From positions 1 to 31,373 of the forward strand of contig CAAGHY010000202.1 in NCBI GenBank assembly GCA_900769735.1: a stretch of 31,373 nucleotides of DNA. Direction: 5' to 3'. The notes beneath the pieces are model-generated. The model did not search any database. It saw nothing but the letters and a program-made list of their open reading frames with translations, and had not been told where the DNA came from. Of this stretch, positions 22,604 to 29,525 are shown one piece after another (position 1 is the first letter of the stretch; every line of letters begins with the position of its first letter). The position numbers and the translations under genes are program-made. Origin of the DNA: Rikenellaceae bacterium. Lineage in GTDB: Bacteria; Bacteroidota; Bacteroidia; Bacteroidales; UBA932.

Positions 22604-23099
22604 GCTGAAACTTTTTTTGCCGCTTTTTATGCTTGCTTTTCTGGCAGCGTGCGGAATCTATAAATTCAATGACACTTCAATTGCACCTGATGTGCATACA
22701 ATCTCTGTATACACTATTGAGAACAAGGCAATGAAGGTGAATCCTACACTCAGCAATACTTTAACGGTTGCGTTGCAGGACAAGTACCGCAAGCTTACCA
22801 AGATGGAGATGCTTGAGGATGGCGGGGATCTTGAGGTGAGCGGTTACATCACATCTTATGAGGTAACCCCTACAGCTGTAACATCAGAGGAGGTGGCTGC
22901 CCAGAACAGGCTTACAATTACCGTAAAGATAAACTTCAAGAACAACAAGCACGAGGAGGAGAATTTTGACAGCTCCTTTGCGGCGTTCCAGGATTTTGAT
23001 TCAACAATTTCCCTTGATGCTGTAGAGGCGCAGCTGGTTGATGAGATTGTGGAGATTCTTGTAGAGGATATATTCAACAGAACTGTAGCAAACTGGTAG
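22596..23099 (+). CDS. lptE: LptE-family LPS assembly lipoprotein
   Basis: In the Bacteroidota LptE family, the protein is expected to plug the LptD barrel that inserts LPS in the outer membrane. From ATG 22596 (MNKLKLFLPLFMLAFLAAC) the lipobox LAAC puts Cys at residue 19; 167 aa in all. CGIYKFNDTSIAPDVHTISV and the beta-rich body SGYITSYEVTPTAV are typical. Two upstream in-frame Met codons would lengthen the signal unnaturally. The start overlaps the activator gene by 8 nt (ATGAATAA), implying translational coupling. The next gene starts 1 nt after its stop. Confidence 0.85.
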   Translation: MNKLKLFLPLFMLAFLAACGIYKFNDTSIAPDVHTISVYTIENKAMKVNPTLSNTLTVALQDKYRKLTKMEMLEDGGDLEVSGYITSYEVTPTAVTSEEVAAQNRLTITVKINFKNNKHEEENFDSSFAAFQDFDSTISLDAVEAQLVDEIVEILVEDIFNRTVANW

Positions 23100-23100
23100 A

Positions 23101-23904
23101 ATGTCAAACGGCTTGGCAAACATACATCAGCTGGAGATGCCGCAACTGCAGGCACTTGTAACCAGATATCCTTGGTTCTCATATGCCAGGGAGGTGCTTC
23201 TGTACAGATTGGTGGAGATAGAGCCGCAGTGTCTGGAGAGCAAATACAAGGAGGCGCTTGTCTTTTTCCCAAGGAGGGAGAAGGTCTTTCTCAAATGCAG
23301 GCAGATTGCTGCTGCAAAACCTGCAGACGTGGTGGAGGTTCCCGCTGCGCAGTTGATGGATGTCCCTGAGGATGCAGTGGATTTTGTACTGGAGCAACAG
23401 GAGGTTGCAGAGAAAATTGTTGAAATATCTGTATTGGAGCAGGTCCCTGCAAATGAAGTTGAGCCTTTGGAGGAGTTGAGCCTTGACATTGATTTTTCAG
23501 ATGACATCAATATGTCTGCAGCAAGTTCAGGTTTTGATGTGGTACTGGAGAAGGAGAATGTGGAGCCGGTAATGGAGATCCAGCCTCCTAAACCAAAGGT
23601 TGTAGTTGTGGGAGGAGACTATTTCTCAAAGGATGATTTTGCCCAGCTTGATGAGGGGGAGAGGGTGGCTGAGATAAAGTTGGGGGCTCCGGCAGACAAT
23701 CTTGAACACGAAACGGCCGGCACAGAATCGGACTTGCTTGATTTTGATTCACTTGATTTTGTTACTGAAACTTTGGCAAAAATTTATGCGGACCAGGGCT
23801 ATTATGACAAGGCTATAGAGGTTTATGCTAAACTAATTTTGTTATATCCAGAAAAAAGTACTTACTTTGCAACCCTTGTAAATGAAATAAAGTCAAAAAA
23901 TTAA
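23101..23904 (+). CDS. TPR-containing protein between lptE and secG
   Basis: A 267-aa cytoplasmic protein without signal peptide. The N-terminal 60 residues (LEMPQLQALVTRYPWFSYAR and on) form a helical domain. An acidic, probably disordered middle (about 85-210) follows. The C-terminal end has one clear TPR-like hairpin, ETLAKIYADQGYYDKAIEVY then AKLILLYPEKSTYFATL. It starts 1 nt after lptE and ends 11 nt before secG. This position looks conserved in Bacteroidales from memory, but the function is unknown; a link with envelope biogenesis is inferred from neighbours only. Confidence 0.75.
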   Translation: MSNGLANIHQLEMPQLQALVTRYPWFSYAREVLLYRLVEIEPQCLESKYKEALVFFPRREKVFLKCRQIAAAKPADVVEVPAAQLMDVPEDAVDFVLEQQEVAEKIVEISVLEQVPANEVEPLEELSLDIDFSDDINMSAASSGFDVVLEKENVEPVMEIQPPKPKVVVVGGDYFSKDDFAQLDEGERVAEIKLGAPADNLEHETAGTESDLLDFDSLDFVTETLAKIYADQGYYDKAIEVYAKLILLYPEKSTYFATLVNEIKSKN

Positions 23905-23915
23905 TATTAACAATT

Positions 23916-24266
23916 ATGTATACAGTTATTGCTATCCTTATTGTTATTGCAAGTATCATCCTTACCCTAGTGGTATTGGTACAGAACTCTAAAGGTGGTG
24001 GATTGGCAGCTAACTTCGCTTCTGGAAACCAGACATTTGGCGTTAGAAAAACTGCTGACTTCCTTGAGAAGGCAACTTGGACACTTGCAATCATAATCAT
24101 TGTACTTTGCATTGCAGCAACTGCTTTTGTTTCTACAAGAGTACAGGAGAACAATTCAACTTTGATTGAGAAGATTGAGAACACTGCTCCAGTGGCTCAG
24201 CCTCAGTTCCCAGTTGATGCTGCTGCACCTGCAACAGAGGTTCCTGCTGCAGACACTACAAAATAA
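23916..24266 (+). CDS. secG: Preprotein translocase subunit SecG
   Basis: Small inner-membrane subunit that aids SecYEG protein export. Two membrane helices lie at about 3-22 and 54-72. Between them the family motif QNSKGGGLAANF (23-34) and FGVRKTADFLEK are present. The 116-aa length includes a Pro/Ala-rich C-terminal tail (APVAQPQFPVDAAAPATEVP) common in Bacteroidota SecG. Last gene of the activator-lptE-TPR-secG run. A palindrome touches its stop codon and a clear terminator lies about 110 nt further on. Confidence 0.93.
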   Translation: MYTVIAILIVIASIILTLVVLVQNSKGGGLAANFASGNQTFGVRKTADFLEKATWTLAIIIIVLCIAATAFVSTRVQENNSTLIEKIENTAPVAQPQFPVDAAAPATEVPAADTTK

Positions 24267-24286
24267 TATAACAAGTTTGTTATATT
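24265..24286. other. 22-bp AT-rich palindrome at the secG stop codon
   Basis: AATATAACAA (24265-24274) and TTGTTATATT (24277-24286) are perfect arms around GT, followed by TTAA. It may act as a weak terminator or RNA-stability hairpin. Confidence 0.5.
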
Positions 24287-24312
24287 TTAAACCAATAAGG
24301 TTTGATTTCTTG

Positions 24313-24340
24313 CTTTGTAGTAAAATAGTGTAGTACAAAG
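24313..24340. other. Inverted repeat, possible operator or RNA hairpin
   Basis: CTTTGTAGTA (24313-24322) and TAGTACAAAG (24331-24340) match at 9 of 10 positions around an 8-nt spacer. It lies between secG and the PspC-PadR operon, upstream of the secG terminator. PadR binding is a guess. Confidence 0.4.
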
Positions 24341-24377
24341 GATTGCAAAAGAAATATAACCTATGGAACCTATTCTT

Positions 24378-24404
24378 GGGAGTGAACTTTTCACTCCCTT
24401 TTTT
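24378..24404 (+). terminator. Intrinsic terminator of the secG operon
   Basis: GGGAGTGAA (24378-24386), 3-nt loop, TTCACTCCC (24390-24398), then TTTTTTG. Strong rho-independent type. Confidence 0.85.
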
Positions 24405-24447
24405 GTTTTATTGGTACTATGCAATACAAGGTAGTGGATAAAGCATA

Positions 24448-24455
24448 TATATTTG
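24448..24455 (+). promoter_or_regulatory. -7 element TATATTTG for the PspC-PadR-PspC operon
   Basis: Exact TAnnTTTG, 58 nt before ATG 24514. The repeat GCAATACAA occurs at 24421-24429 and again at 24455-24463, flanking the box, and a related GCAATAAAA lies at about 24475. These may be regulator contacts. Confidence 0.45.
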
Positions 24456-24513
24456 CAATACAAATAACATTGTGCAATAAAATACTACAACACAAATATT
24501 AAAGAAAAAGTTT

Positions 24514-25083
24514 ATGAAAAAGGTGGTTAATGCAGGAATTGGAGGAAGAAGTTTCGCTATGGATGAGGATGCTTATTCTAAATTGAAAAAGTATCTGAAT
24601 GCATTCAGGACAAAAAGCAAGATGGGAATCCAGAGCAAGGAGGTTATGGATGATCTTGAGGAGAGGATTGCCGAGCTTTTCTCTGAGAACATAACACAGT
24701 ACAGGAATGTGGTGGACATCGTTGCAGTGGAGAGGGTTATAGCCCAGTTGGGCATGCCTGACGGAGAACCTTATTCAGAGGCAGGAGAAGATCCTATTTC
24801 AGAGATTTTCAGCGGCAACAAACCAACAAGAAAATTTTACCGTAATCCCGATAACAAGTCAATTGCAGGAGTATGTTCCGGAATTGCCCTGTATCTGAAC
24901 ATTGATCCCCTTCTTATGAGGATAGTGTTTGTTATAGCGCTGTTTATGGGGTCGGCTGGTTTCTGGATTTATGTAATCTTGTGGATAGCTGCCCCTTTGG
25001 CTGAAACTCCGGCACAGAAATGTGAGATGTATGGCCTGCCTGTTACGGCAGAGAATCTAATGAAGTTTTCATCAAAAAAATGA
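24514..25083 (+). CDS. PspC-domain membrane protein (first copy)
   Basis: A 189-aa inner-membrane protein. The N-terminal domain (about 1-80) has DEDAYSKLKKYLNAFRTK and VMDDLEERIAELFSE, a helical module shared with the second copy downstream. The PspC domain follows: FYRNPDNKSIAGVCSGIALY then LNIDPLLMRIVFVIALFMGS, with a second helix GFWIYVILWIAAPLAE. PspC proteins sense or buffer inner-membrane stress; no PspA or PspF is present here. The padR gene follows after 7 nt. Likely co-regulated by PadR. Confidence 0.85.
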   Translation: MKKVVNAGIGGRSFAMDEDAYSKLKKYLNAFRTKSKMGIQSKEVMDDLEERIAELFSENITQYRNVVDIVAVERVIAQLGMPDGEPYSEAGEDPISEIFSGNKPTRKFYRNPDNKSIAGVCSGIALYLNIDPLLMRIVFVIALFMGSAGFWIYVILWIAAPLAETPAQKCEMYGLPVTAENLMKFSSKK

Positions 25084-25090
25084 TACAGCT

Positions 25091-25426
25091 ATGACAGATA
25101 CTAATGTTGACAACATAAAGGCCCAAATGCGCAAGGGTGTTCTGGAGTACTGTATATTGAGTACTCTCAGAAGGAATGATGCGTATGCCTCTTCCCTTAT
25201 AGCGGAGCTGAAGGAGGCACAGATGATTGTGGTGGAGGGAACACTTTATCCTCTCCTTACAAGGTTGAAGAACCAGGGGATGTTGAGCTACAGATGGGAG
25301 GAGAGTACGCAGGGACCTCCAAGGAAATACTATTCGCTTACAGACAGGGGGCAGGAAGCATTGGCGGAGATGGATGCAGCCTGGAAACAGGTTGTGGATT
25401 CCATTGAGTACATTAAAAACAAGTAA
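25091..25426 (+). CDS. PadR-family transcriptional regulator
   Basis: A 111-aa winged-helix repressor. MRKGVLEYCILSTLRRNDAY, LIAELKEAQMIVVEGTLYPL, LTRLKNQGMLSYRWEE and GPPRKYYSLTDRGQEAL cover the PadR domain, followed by a short C-terminal dimerisation helix. Flanked by two PspC genes: 7 nt after the first and directly abutting the second (stop TAA then ATG). It probably senses a ligand or membrane state and controls this operon; possible operator-like repeats lie upstream. The inducer is unknown. Confidence 0.9.
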   Translation: MTDTNVDNIKAQMRKGVLEYCILSTLRRNDAYASSLIAELKEAQMIVVEGTLYPLLTRLKNQGMLSYRWEESTQGPPRKYYSLTDRGQEALAEMDAAWKQVVDSIEYIKNK

Positions 25427-26893
25427 ATGATTATGAAAGAGGTATATGATATAAGTTTGCAGGGAATCTCCTTCAAGATTGAGAAGGATGCCTATGAGTT
25501 GCTGGACAGCTACCTTATGGATCTCAAGATGCATTATGGAGAGCAGGAGGCTGAGGTGGTGAATGATATAGAGGAGAGGATTGCGGAACTGCTGTTGGAG
25601 AAGGGGTGTATCAATTCAACAGTGGTGCAGTATTATCATATAGATGATGTTATCAGGGTTTTGGGAAGGCCCAGTGAAATTGAAGATTCATCGGGAGGAA
25701 CAGTGAAGGTAAAGAAAGGGATATACAGGGATCCGCGCAACAGGATTGTGGCAGGTGTGTGCAGCGGTCTTGGTGCCTATTTCAATATGGATCCGGTTTG
25801 GGTGAGAATCATTTTCATTCTTCTGTCTGTTGTAATTACGGCGCCGTCTTTGTATGTGGGGAGATTTTTTGAGATAAATATGGGATGGTCTGGGTTCCTT
25901 CTGCTGGTTTACTGCATTTTGTGGATCATCATTCCTGAAGCTAAAACTGTGAGCCAGAGGTGTGCTATGAGGGGGGAGTCGCAAAGGGTTGACCATATCC
26001 ATAAAAAGTTTGCCCAAGGGGCCAGGGAGGTTGGCAGAGAGGTGTGGCAGACGGGTGCAAAAGCAACAGGAAGCATTGCTTCCACCATATGGAGGGTTAT
26101 GTGTTTTGTATTTGGAGCTTTCCTTGCTATGGCTGGCTTTACAGGGATGATAATTCTGGGTATAGGATTTATTGGGGTGGATATGATTACCGGGATTTCT
26201 CTCCTTTCCATTCCTGATTTTGTGGAGCTGAATATTGGCAATACCTTGTGGCTGAAGATTTTTGGAATATTGGCAGTTCTGCTTCCTTGTGTTGGTATGC
26301 TGTATGCCGGAATGCAGTTGTGCTTCAATTTCAAGTCTCCAAAATGGAGGCCGGGGCTTGTGAACTTCTTTGTATGGTTGGTATGTGTTCTGGTATTTGT
26401 GCTGTTGGCAGTGAAGTCATTTTCCCCATATCAGGAACTTCGCAAGTGGGATGGTGAGGATATTGCAGTTTCTGCCAAATACGACACCCTGTATGTGGTT
26501 TGCCCAAAAGTGATTGGTGTGGAGAATGCAAAAATGAATATAGAGGCGCACCGCAACAGCCTTGATCTGTTCTATATAAACAATGCCCATAAAAAGAATA
26601 CTTCTTTTACCGTGTATCCGAATTTTTCTGTAAAGAGAATTGAGGGGGGAGAGCCAAGAATAGGGGTTATAAATACAAGTATGCAGGAGGTCCCTTCTGA
26701 AAGCTCTTGTGTATCTGTAAGGGATTCCCTTATAACAATCAACCCTCAGTTGTATTCAAGGGAGAACAAATTTGCAGGGGAGTTGCAGAAGATCAGACTT
26801 TATGTTCCCCATAGCACTACGGTTATCCTTAAGGAACCTGTAGATTTCACATTCGGGAAATCCAGAAGCTACCGCACGGGATTGAAGCGTTAG
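25427..26893 (+). CDS. Large PspC-domain membrane protein (second copy)
   Basis: A 488-aa multi-pass protein. The N-terminal module (KDAYELLDSYLMDLKMHY, VVNDIEERIAELLLEKG) and the PspC domain (YRDPRNRIVAGVCSGLGAYF, VWVRIIFILLSVV) parallel the first copy, pointing to duplication. The extra C-terminal part has four or so further helices (FGAFLAMAGFTGMIILGIGF, LKIFGILAVLLPCVGMLYAG, FFVWLVCVLVFVLLAVKS) and a soluble beta-rich tail of about 140 residues. The start follows the padR stop without a gap; a second Met two codons on is also possible. The last 4 nt overlap the converging DUF456 gene. Arg is mostly AGG, unlike the EF-G paralogue. Confidence 0.82.
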   Translation: MIMKEVYDISLQGISFKIEKDAYELLDSYLMDLKMHYGEQEAEVVNDIEERIAELLLEKGCINSTVVQYYHIDDVIRVLGRPSEIEDSSGGTVKVKKGIYRDPRNRIVAGVCSGLGAYFNMDPVWVRIIFILLSVVITAPSLYVGRFFEINMGWSGFLLLVYCILWIIIPEAKTVSQRCAMRGESQRVDHIHKKFAQGAREVGREVWQTGAKATGSIASTIWRVMCFVFGAFLAMAGFTGMIILGIGFIGVDMITGISLLSIPDFVELNIGNTLWLKIFGILAVLLPCVGMLYAGMQLCFNFKSPKWRPGLVNFFVWLVCVLVFVLLAVKSFSPYQELRKWDGEDIAVSAKYDTLYVVCPKVIGVENAKMNIEAHRNSLDLFYINNAHKKNTSFTVYPNFSVKRIEGGEPRIGVINTSMQEVPSESSCVSVRDSLITINPQLYSRENKFAGELQKIRLYVPHSTTVILKEPVDFTFGKSRSYRTGLKR

Positions 26894-27381
26894 AAGAAGA
26901 TGAAGCGTATAGTGTAATAAAGCATTGTAACCGAGGCTGCAAGTTTGAGCCCGGTTCCAAAAATGAACCCCAAAAAGGCTCCGAATGCTGCAAGCAGGGA
27001 GTTTTGGAGGGGTTTCTTGTTTACAAAAAGTTCTGCAATAAGGGCTCCAAGGAAAGATCCTATGATAATGCCGAATGGAGGGAAGAAAACCATTCCTGCA
27101 ACCATTCCGGCAATTGAGTATCTTACCGCAAGTTTTGAACCTCCGGTAATTTTGGTGAAATAAGGTTGTATTACGTAGTCCAATATGGATACCACTGCAA
27201 CAATTGCAATCCAGATGATAAGGAATTTGCCGGTTATCTCATTGTTGGGGTTGTTTGCTATGTACAGCAACAGCAGCGCTGCAAAAGATATGGGCGGACC
27301 CGGAAGTGCCGGTACAACACATCCTGCAATTCCTGCAATTGCCATAAGCAAGGCAACTATGTCTACAATAATCTCAAGCAT
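26890..27381 (-). CDS. DUF456 membrane protein
   Basis: A 163-aa hydrophobic protein with about five or six membrane segments: IIVDIVALLMAIAGIAGCVV, ISFAALLLLYIA, FLIIWIAIVAVVSILDYVIQ, YSIAGMVAGMVFFPPFGIII and SLLAAFGAFLGFIFGTGLKL. PALPGPP and the DYV-x-P motif followed by GGSKLAVRYS and GMIxG-like glycine patterns fit DUF456. Function is unknown. It is 9 nt after the polyprenyl synthetase gene, suggesting one transcript, and it converges on the second pspC gene with a 4-nt overlap. Confidence 0.85.
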   Translation of the reverse strand: MLEIIVDIVALLMAIAGIAGCVVPALPGPPISFAALLLLYIANNPNNEITGKFLIIWIAIVAVVSILDYVIQPYFTKITGGSKLAVRYSIAGMVAGMVFFPPFGIIIGSFLGALIAELFVNKKPLQNSLLAAFGAFLGFIFGTGLKLAASVTMLYYTIRFIFF

Positions 27382-27390
27382 ATTCTGAGG

Positions 27391-28392
27391 TTAATTGTTT
27401 CTCTTTCCTACGTACTCAGCCAATTGTACAAGTCTCTCTTTTGCATTGCTTTGAGGCAGCAATGCAATGGCTTCAATTGCTTGGGCAATGTGCTTTTCAA
27501 GGACAGCCTGTGCTTTTTCAATGCCGTTCTGTCCGTTAACAAAAGAGGTTATTTCTGTAATGATATCCTTTTCTGATGAACTGATTTTATCATCGGGAAT
27601 AATGGAATTCTCAATTTTCTGCAGAAGAGTCCTTATCTCTTTTTCCTTCTGTGGTGCGGATTCCATTGCGCACAAAAGAGGTAAGGTTATTTTTCTCTCC
27701 TTAAGGTCTGCACCGGCAAGTTTGCCTGTATCCATTTTAGGGGAGTAGTCAAAAATGTCATCACGCATCTGGAATGCCATTCCCAGGTGGTATGCATACT
27801 GTGCAATTGCCTCTACCTTCTCTTTTTCAGCACCGGCAGAGATGGCGCCGCTTTTGACTGCTGCAATGAAGAGGCTGGCGGTTTTGCACTCTATGATCTT
27901 CCTGTAATCCTCAATTGTGGTGTCAAGCTCTTCAGCTTTGTCCATCTGGATGATCTCACCTACAGAAAGGTCGTGCAAGGCTTTGGTAAACAGCCCCAGG
28001 ATCTCTGTATTGCATTTCTCTATAAGGGTAAACAAACCTTTGGCAAGCCAGTAGTCACCGGTAAGTACGGAGGCTGCCGGACTGAAGAAAGACTTTACGG
28101 TAGGCACACCACGGCGCATATCTCCGTTGTCTGCAACATCGTCGTGAAGAAGTGTAGCTGTATGGATGATTTCACATACAGCTGCACATTCGTAACTCAT
28201 TTGTGAGACCTTGCCGCAAGCTTGGGCAGAAAGGAGACACAATACAGGTCTGAGTTGTTTGCCTGCAGTATCTATGATATAGTCATTTATTTTGGTAAGG
28301 AGGCGGTTGTCGTGGGCAAGGGCCCCCTTAAGGGCGCAATTATAACCTTCCCAATCCTTTCCCAATTCAAGTTTTACAGCGTCAAGTCTCAT
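27391..28392 (-). CDS. Polyprenyl diphosphate synthase (long-chain type)
   Basis: Trans-isoprenyl transferase, 333 aa, that extends allylic diphosphates with IPP, probably for the menaquinone side chain. The first Asp motif is DDVAD (84-88) followed by GDMRRG; GKQLRP (45-50) binds IPP; the second Asp motif is DDIFD (211-215) preceded by MAFQM. Residues four and five before the first motif are small (Thr, Ala), without the aromatic block that limits FPP/GGPP synthases, so a long product is inferred. The gene lies between a beta-barrel gene (7 nt before) and the DUF456 gene (9 nt after). Confidence 0.92.
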   Translation of the reverse strand: MRLDAVKLELGKDWEGYNCALKGALAHDNRLLTKINDYIIDTAGKQLRPVLCLLSAQACGKVSQMSYECAAVCEIIHTATLLHDDVADNGDMRRGVPTVKSFFSPAASVLTGDYWLAKGLFTLIEKCNTEILGLFTKALHDLSVGEIIQMDKAEELDTTIEDYRKIIECKTASLFIAAVKSGAISAGAEKEKVEAIAQYAYHLGMAFQMRDDIFDYSPKMDTGKLAGADLKERKITLPLLCAMESAPQKEKEIRTLLQKIENSIIPDDKISSSEKDIITEITSFVNGQNGIEKAQAVLEKHIAQAIEAIALLPQSNAKERLVQLAEYVGKRNN

Positions 28393-28399
28393 TTTTCAG

Positions 28400-29056
28400 T
28401 TAGAATAGTATAGCCAATGAAAGTTCAAATCCCTTGCTTTTGCCACCTTTGAATGTGTCTATTCCCATCCATTTGAAGTCGGCTACATTGCCAAGGTCCC
28501 AGTTGTATCTTCCGCTTACCTGCAGTTTCCAGATATCAATACCTGCACCAACGCCAATTCCATATTGGAATTTGTCCGTATCCATCTTCAACGAGGTGTT
28601 TCCTATATCCAATTTTGAATTAAGGGTACATCCAATATAAGGTACAACCTGGATGAATGGTCTGAACAGCATAAGGTCTATGCCCCACTGTACACTTACA
28701 GGAAGCTGGAGATATGAAAGTTTCATATCGCCGTTTACGGTACTTACCGGTGCTCCTGCAACTGGATCATAATAGCTGCTGGTTGTGTTCTCCCCAGTAT
28801 AAGTGATTGAGCTGATTGATTGGCTGTACAGCAGCTCAGGCTGGATTGTGAGGCCGATTAGCGGAATTTTTGTTTTGTAAAGGATTCCAAAGTGGTATCC
28901 GGTCTTTTTCTCAAAAACAGTCTTGTAGTCAGTGTCTTTATTCAACTTCACATCATCAAAAGAGTTGAAGTTAAGTCCTCCCTTAACACCAAACTGGGAG
29001 AAGCCCTGAACGGACAATAGCATAAAAGCGGTTACAAGTAGAAGAATCCTTTTCAT
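28400..29056 (-). CDS. Outer-membrane beta-barrel protein (porin-like)
   Basis: A 218-aa secreted protein. The signal peptide (MKRILLLVTAFMLLSVQGFS) is followed by QFGVKGGLNFNSF, the usual opening of the Bacteroidota OMP_b-brl family. Alternating strands (GYHFGILYKTKIPLIGLTIQ, KLSYLQLPVSVQWGIDL, YGIGVGAGIDIWKLQVSGRY) and a final aromatic residue (FELSLAILF) fit an eight- to ten-strand barrel. It lies 7 nt before the polyprenyl synthetase gene. No clear promoter precedes it except read-through from trxA past the terminator. Function unknown. Confidence 0.83.
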   Translation of the reverse strand: MKRILLLVTAFMLLSVQGFSQFGVKGGLNFNSFDDVKLNKDTDYKTVFEKKTGYHFGILYKTKIPLIGLTIQPELLYSQSISSITYTGENTTSSYYDPVAGAPVSTVNGDMKLSYLQLPVSVQWGIDLMLFRPFIQVVPYIGCTLNSKLDIGNTSLKMDTDKFQYGIGVGAGIDIWKLQVSGRYNWDLGNVADFKWMGIDTFKGGKSKGFELSLAILF

Positions 29057-29083
29057 AGCGTTCCTTTTTTAAGGTTACAAAAA

Positions 29084-29121
29084 ACCCGGTATTGCTTTCT
29101 GTAAAGTTGCAACTACCGGGT
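29084..29121 (-). terminator. Intrinsic terminator after trxA
   Basis: Arms ACCCGGTA (29084-29091) and TACCGGGT (29114-29121), with an inner TTGC/GCAA pairing in the loop. On the minus strand it is followed by TTTTTTG. It lies 8 nt after the trxA stop. Confidence 0.8.
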
Positions 29122-29129
29122 GTAAAATG

Positions 29130-29447
29130 TTATAGCAATGCGTTAAGCTTGTCAGCAATTGCAGCTTTGGTAGTTGAACCAACTAATTTGTCTTTCAACT
29201 CGCCACCTTTGAAGAACAGGATAGTAGGGATGTTTCTGATTCCGTACTCTGCAGGAACGTCACCAGCATCATCAACGTTACATTTTCCTACAACTGCTTT
29301 GCCCTCAAACTCAACGGCAATCTCGTCAACAATTGGAGAAATCATTCTGCAAGGACCACACCAGGTTGCCCAGAAATCTACCAATACAGGTTTGTCACTC
29401 TCAAGAACAATCTCCTTGAAGTTTGAATCGTTAATCTCTAATGCCAT
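29130..29447 (-). CDS. trxA: Thioredoxin
   Basis: A 105-aa cytoplasmic disulfide reductase, recycled by thioredoxin reductase. FWATWCGPC places the redox pair at Cys30 and Cys33; IRNIPT holds the cis-Pro; the C-terminal helix AAIADKLNALL completes the fold. ATG 29447 is chosen; a TTG two codons earlier is less likely. No signal peptide, so it is not a periplasmic TlpA. A promoter overlaps its start and a terminator follows, so the gene is probably monocistronic. Confidence 0.95.
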   Translation of the reverse strand: MALEINDSNFKEIVLESDKPVLVDFWATWCGPCRMISPIVDEIAVEFEGKAVVGKCNVDDAGDVPAEYGIRNIPTILFFKGGELKDKLVGSTTKAAIADKLNALL

Positions 29448-29450
29448 AAT

Positions 29451-29480
29451 CAAAAATATTAAATGTTATAAAATTCCAAA
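29451..29480 (-). promoter_or_regulatory. Probable trxA promoter abutting the start codon
   Basis: On the minus strand TTTG (29480-29477), 18-nt spacer, TATTTTTG (29458-29451), then ATT and ATG 29447. Exact -7 element with a -33 candidate. The predicted transcript is leaderless. Confidence 0.5.
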
Positions 29481-29525
29481 AGTTATGCTAAAATAAGCAA
29501 AATTTTCCAACCCTAAAAACCTTCC

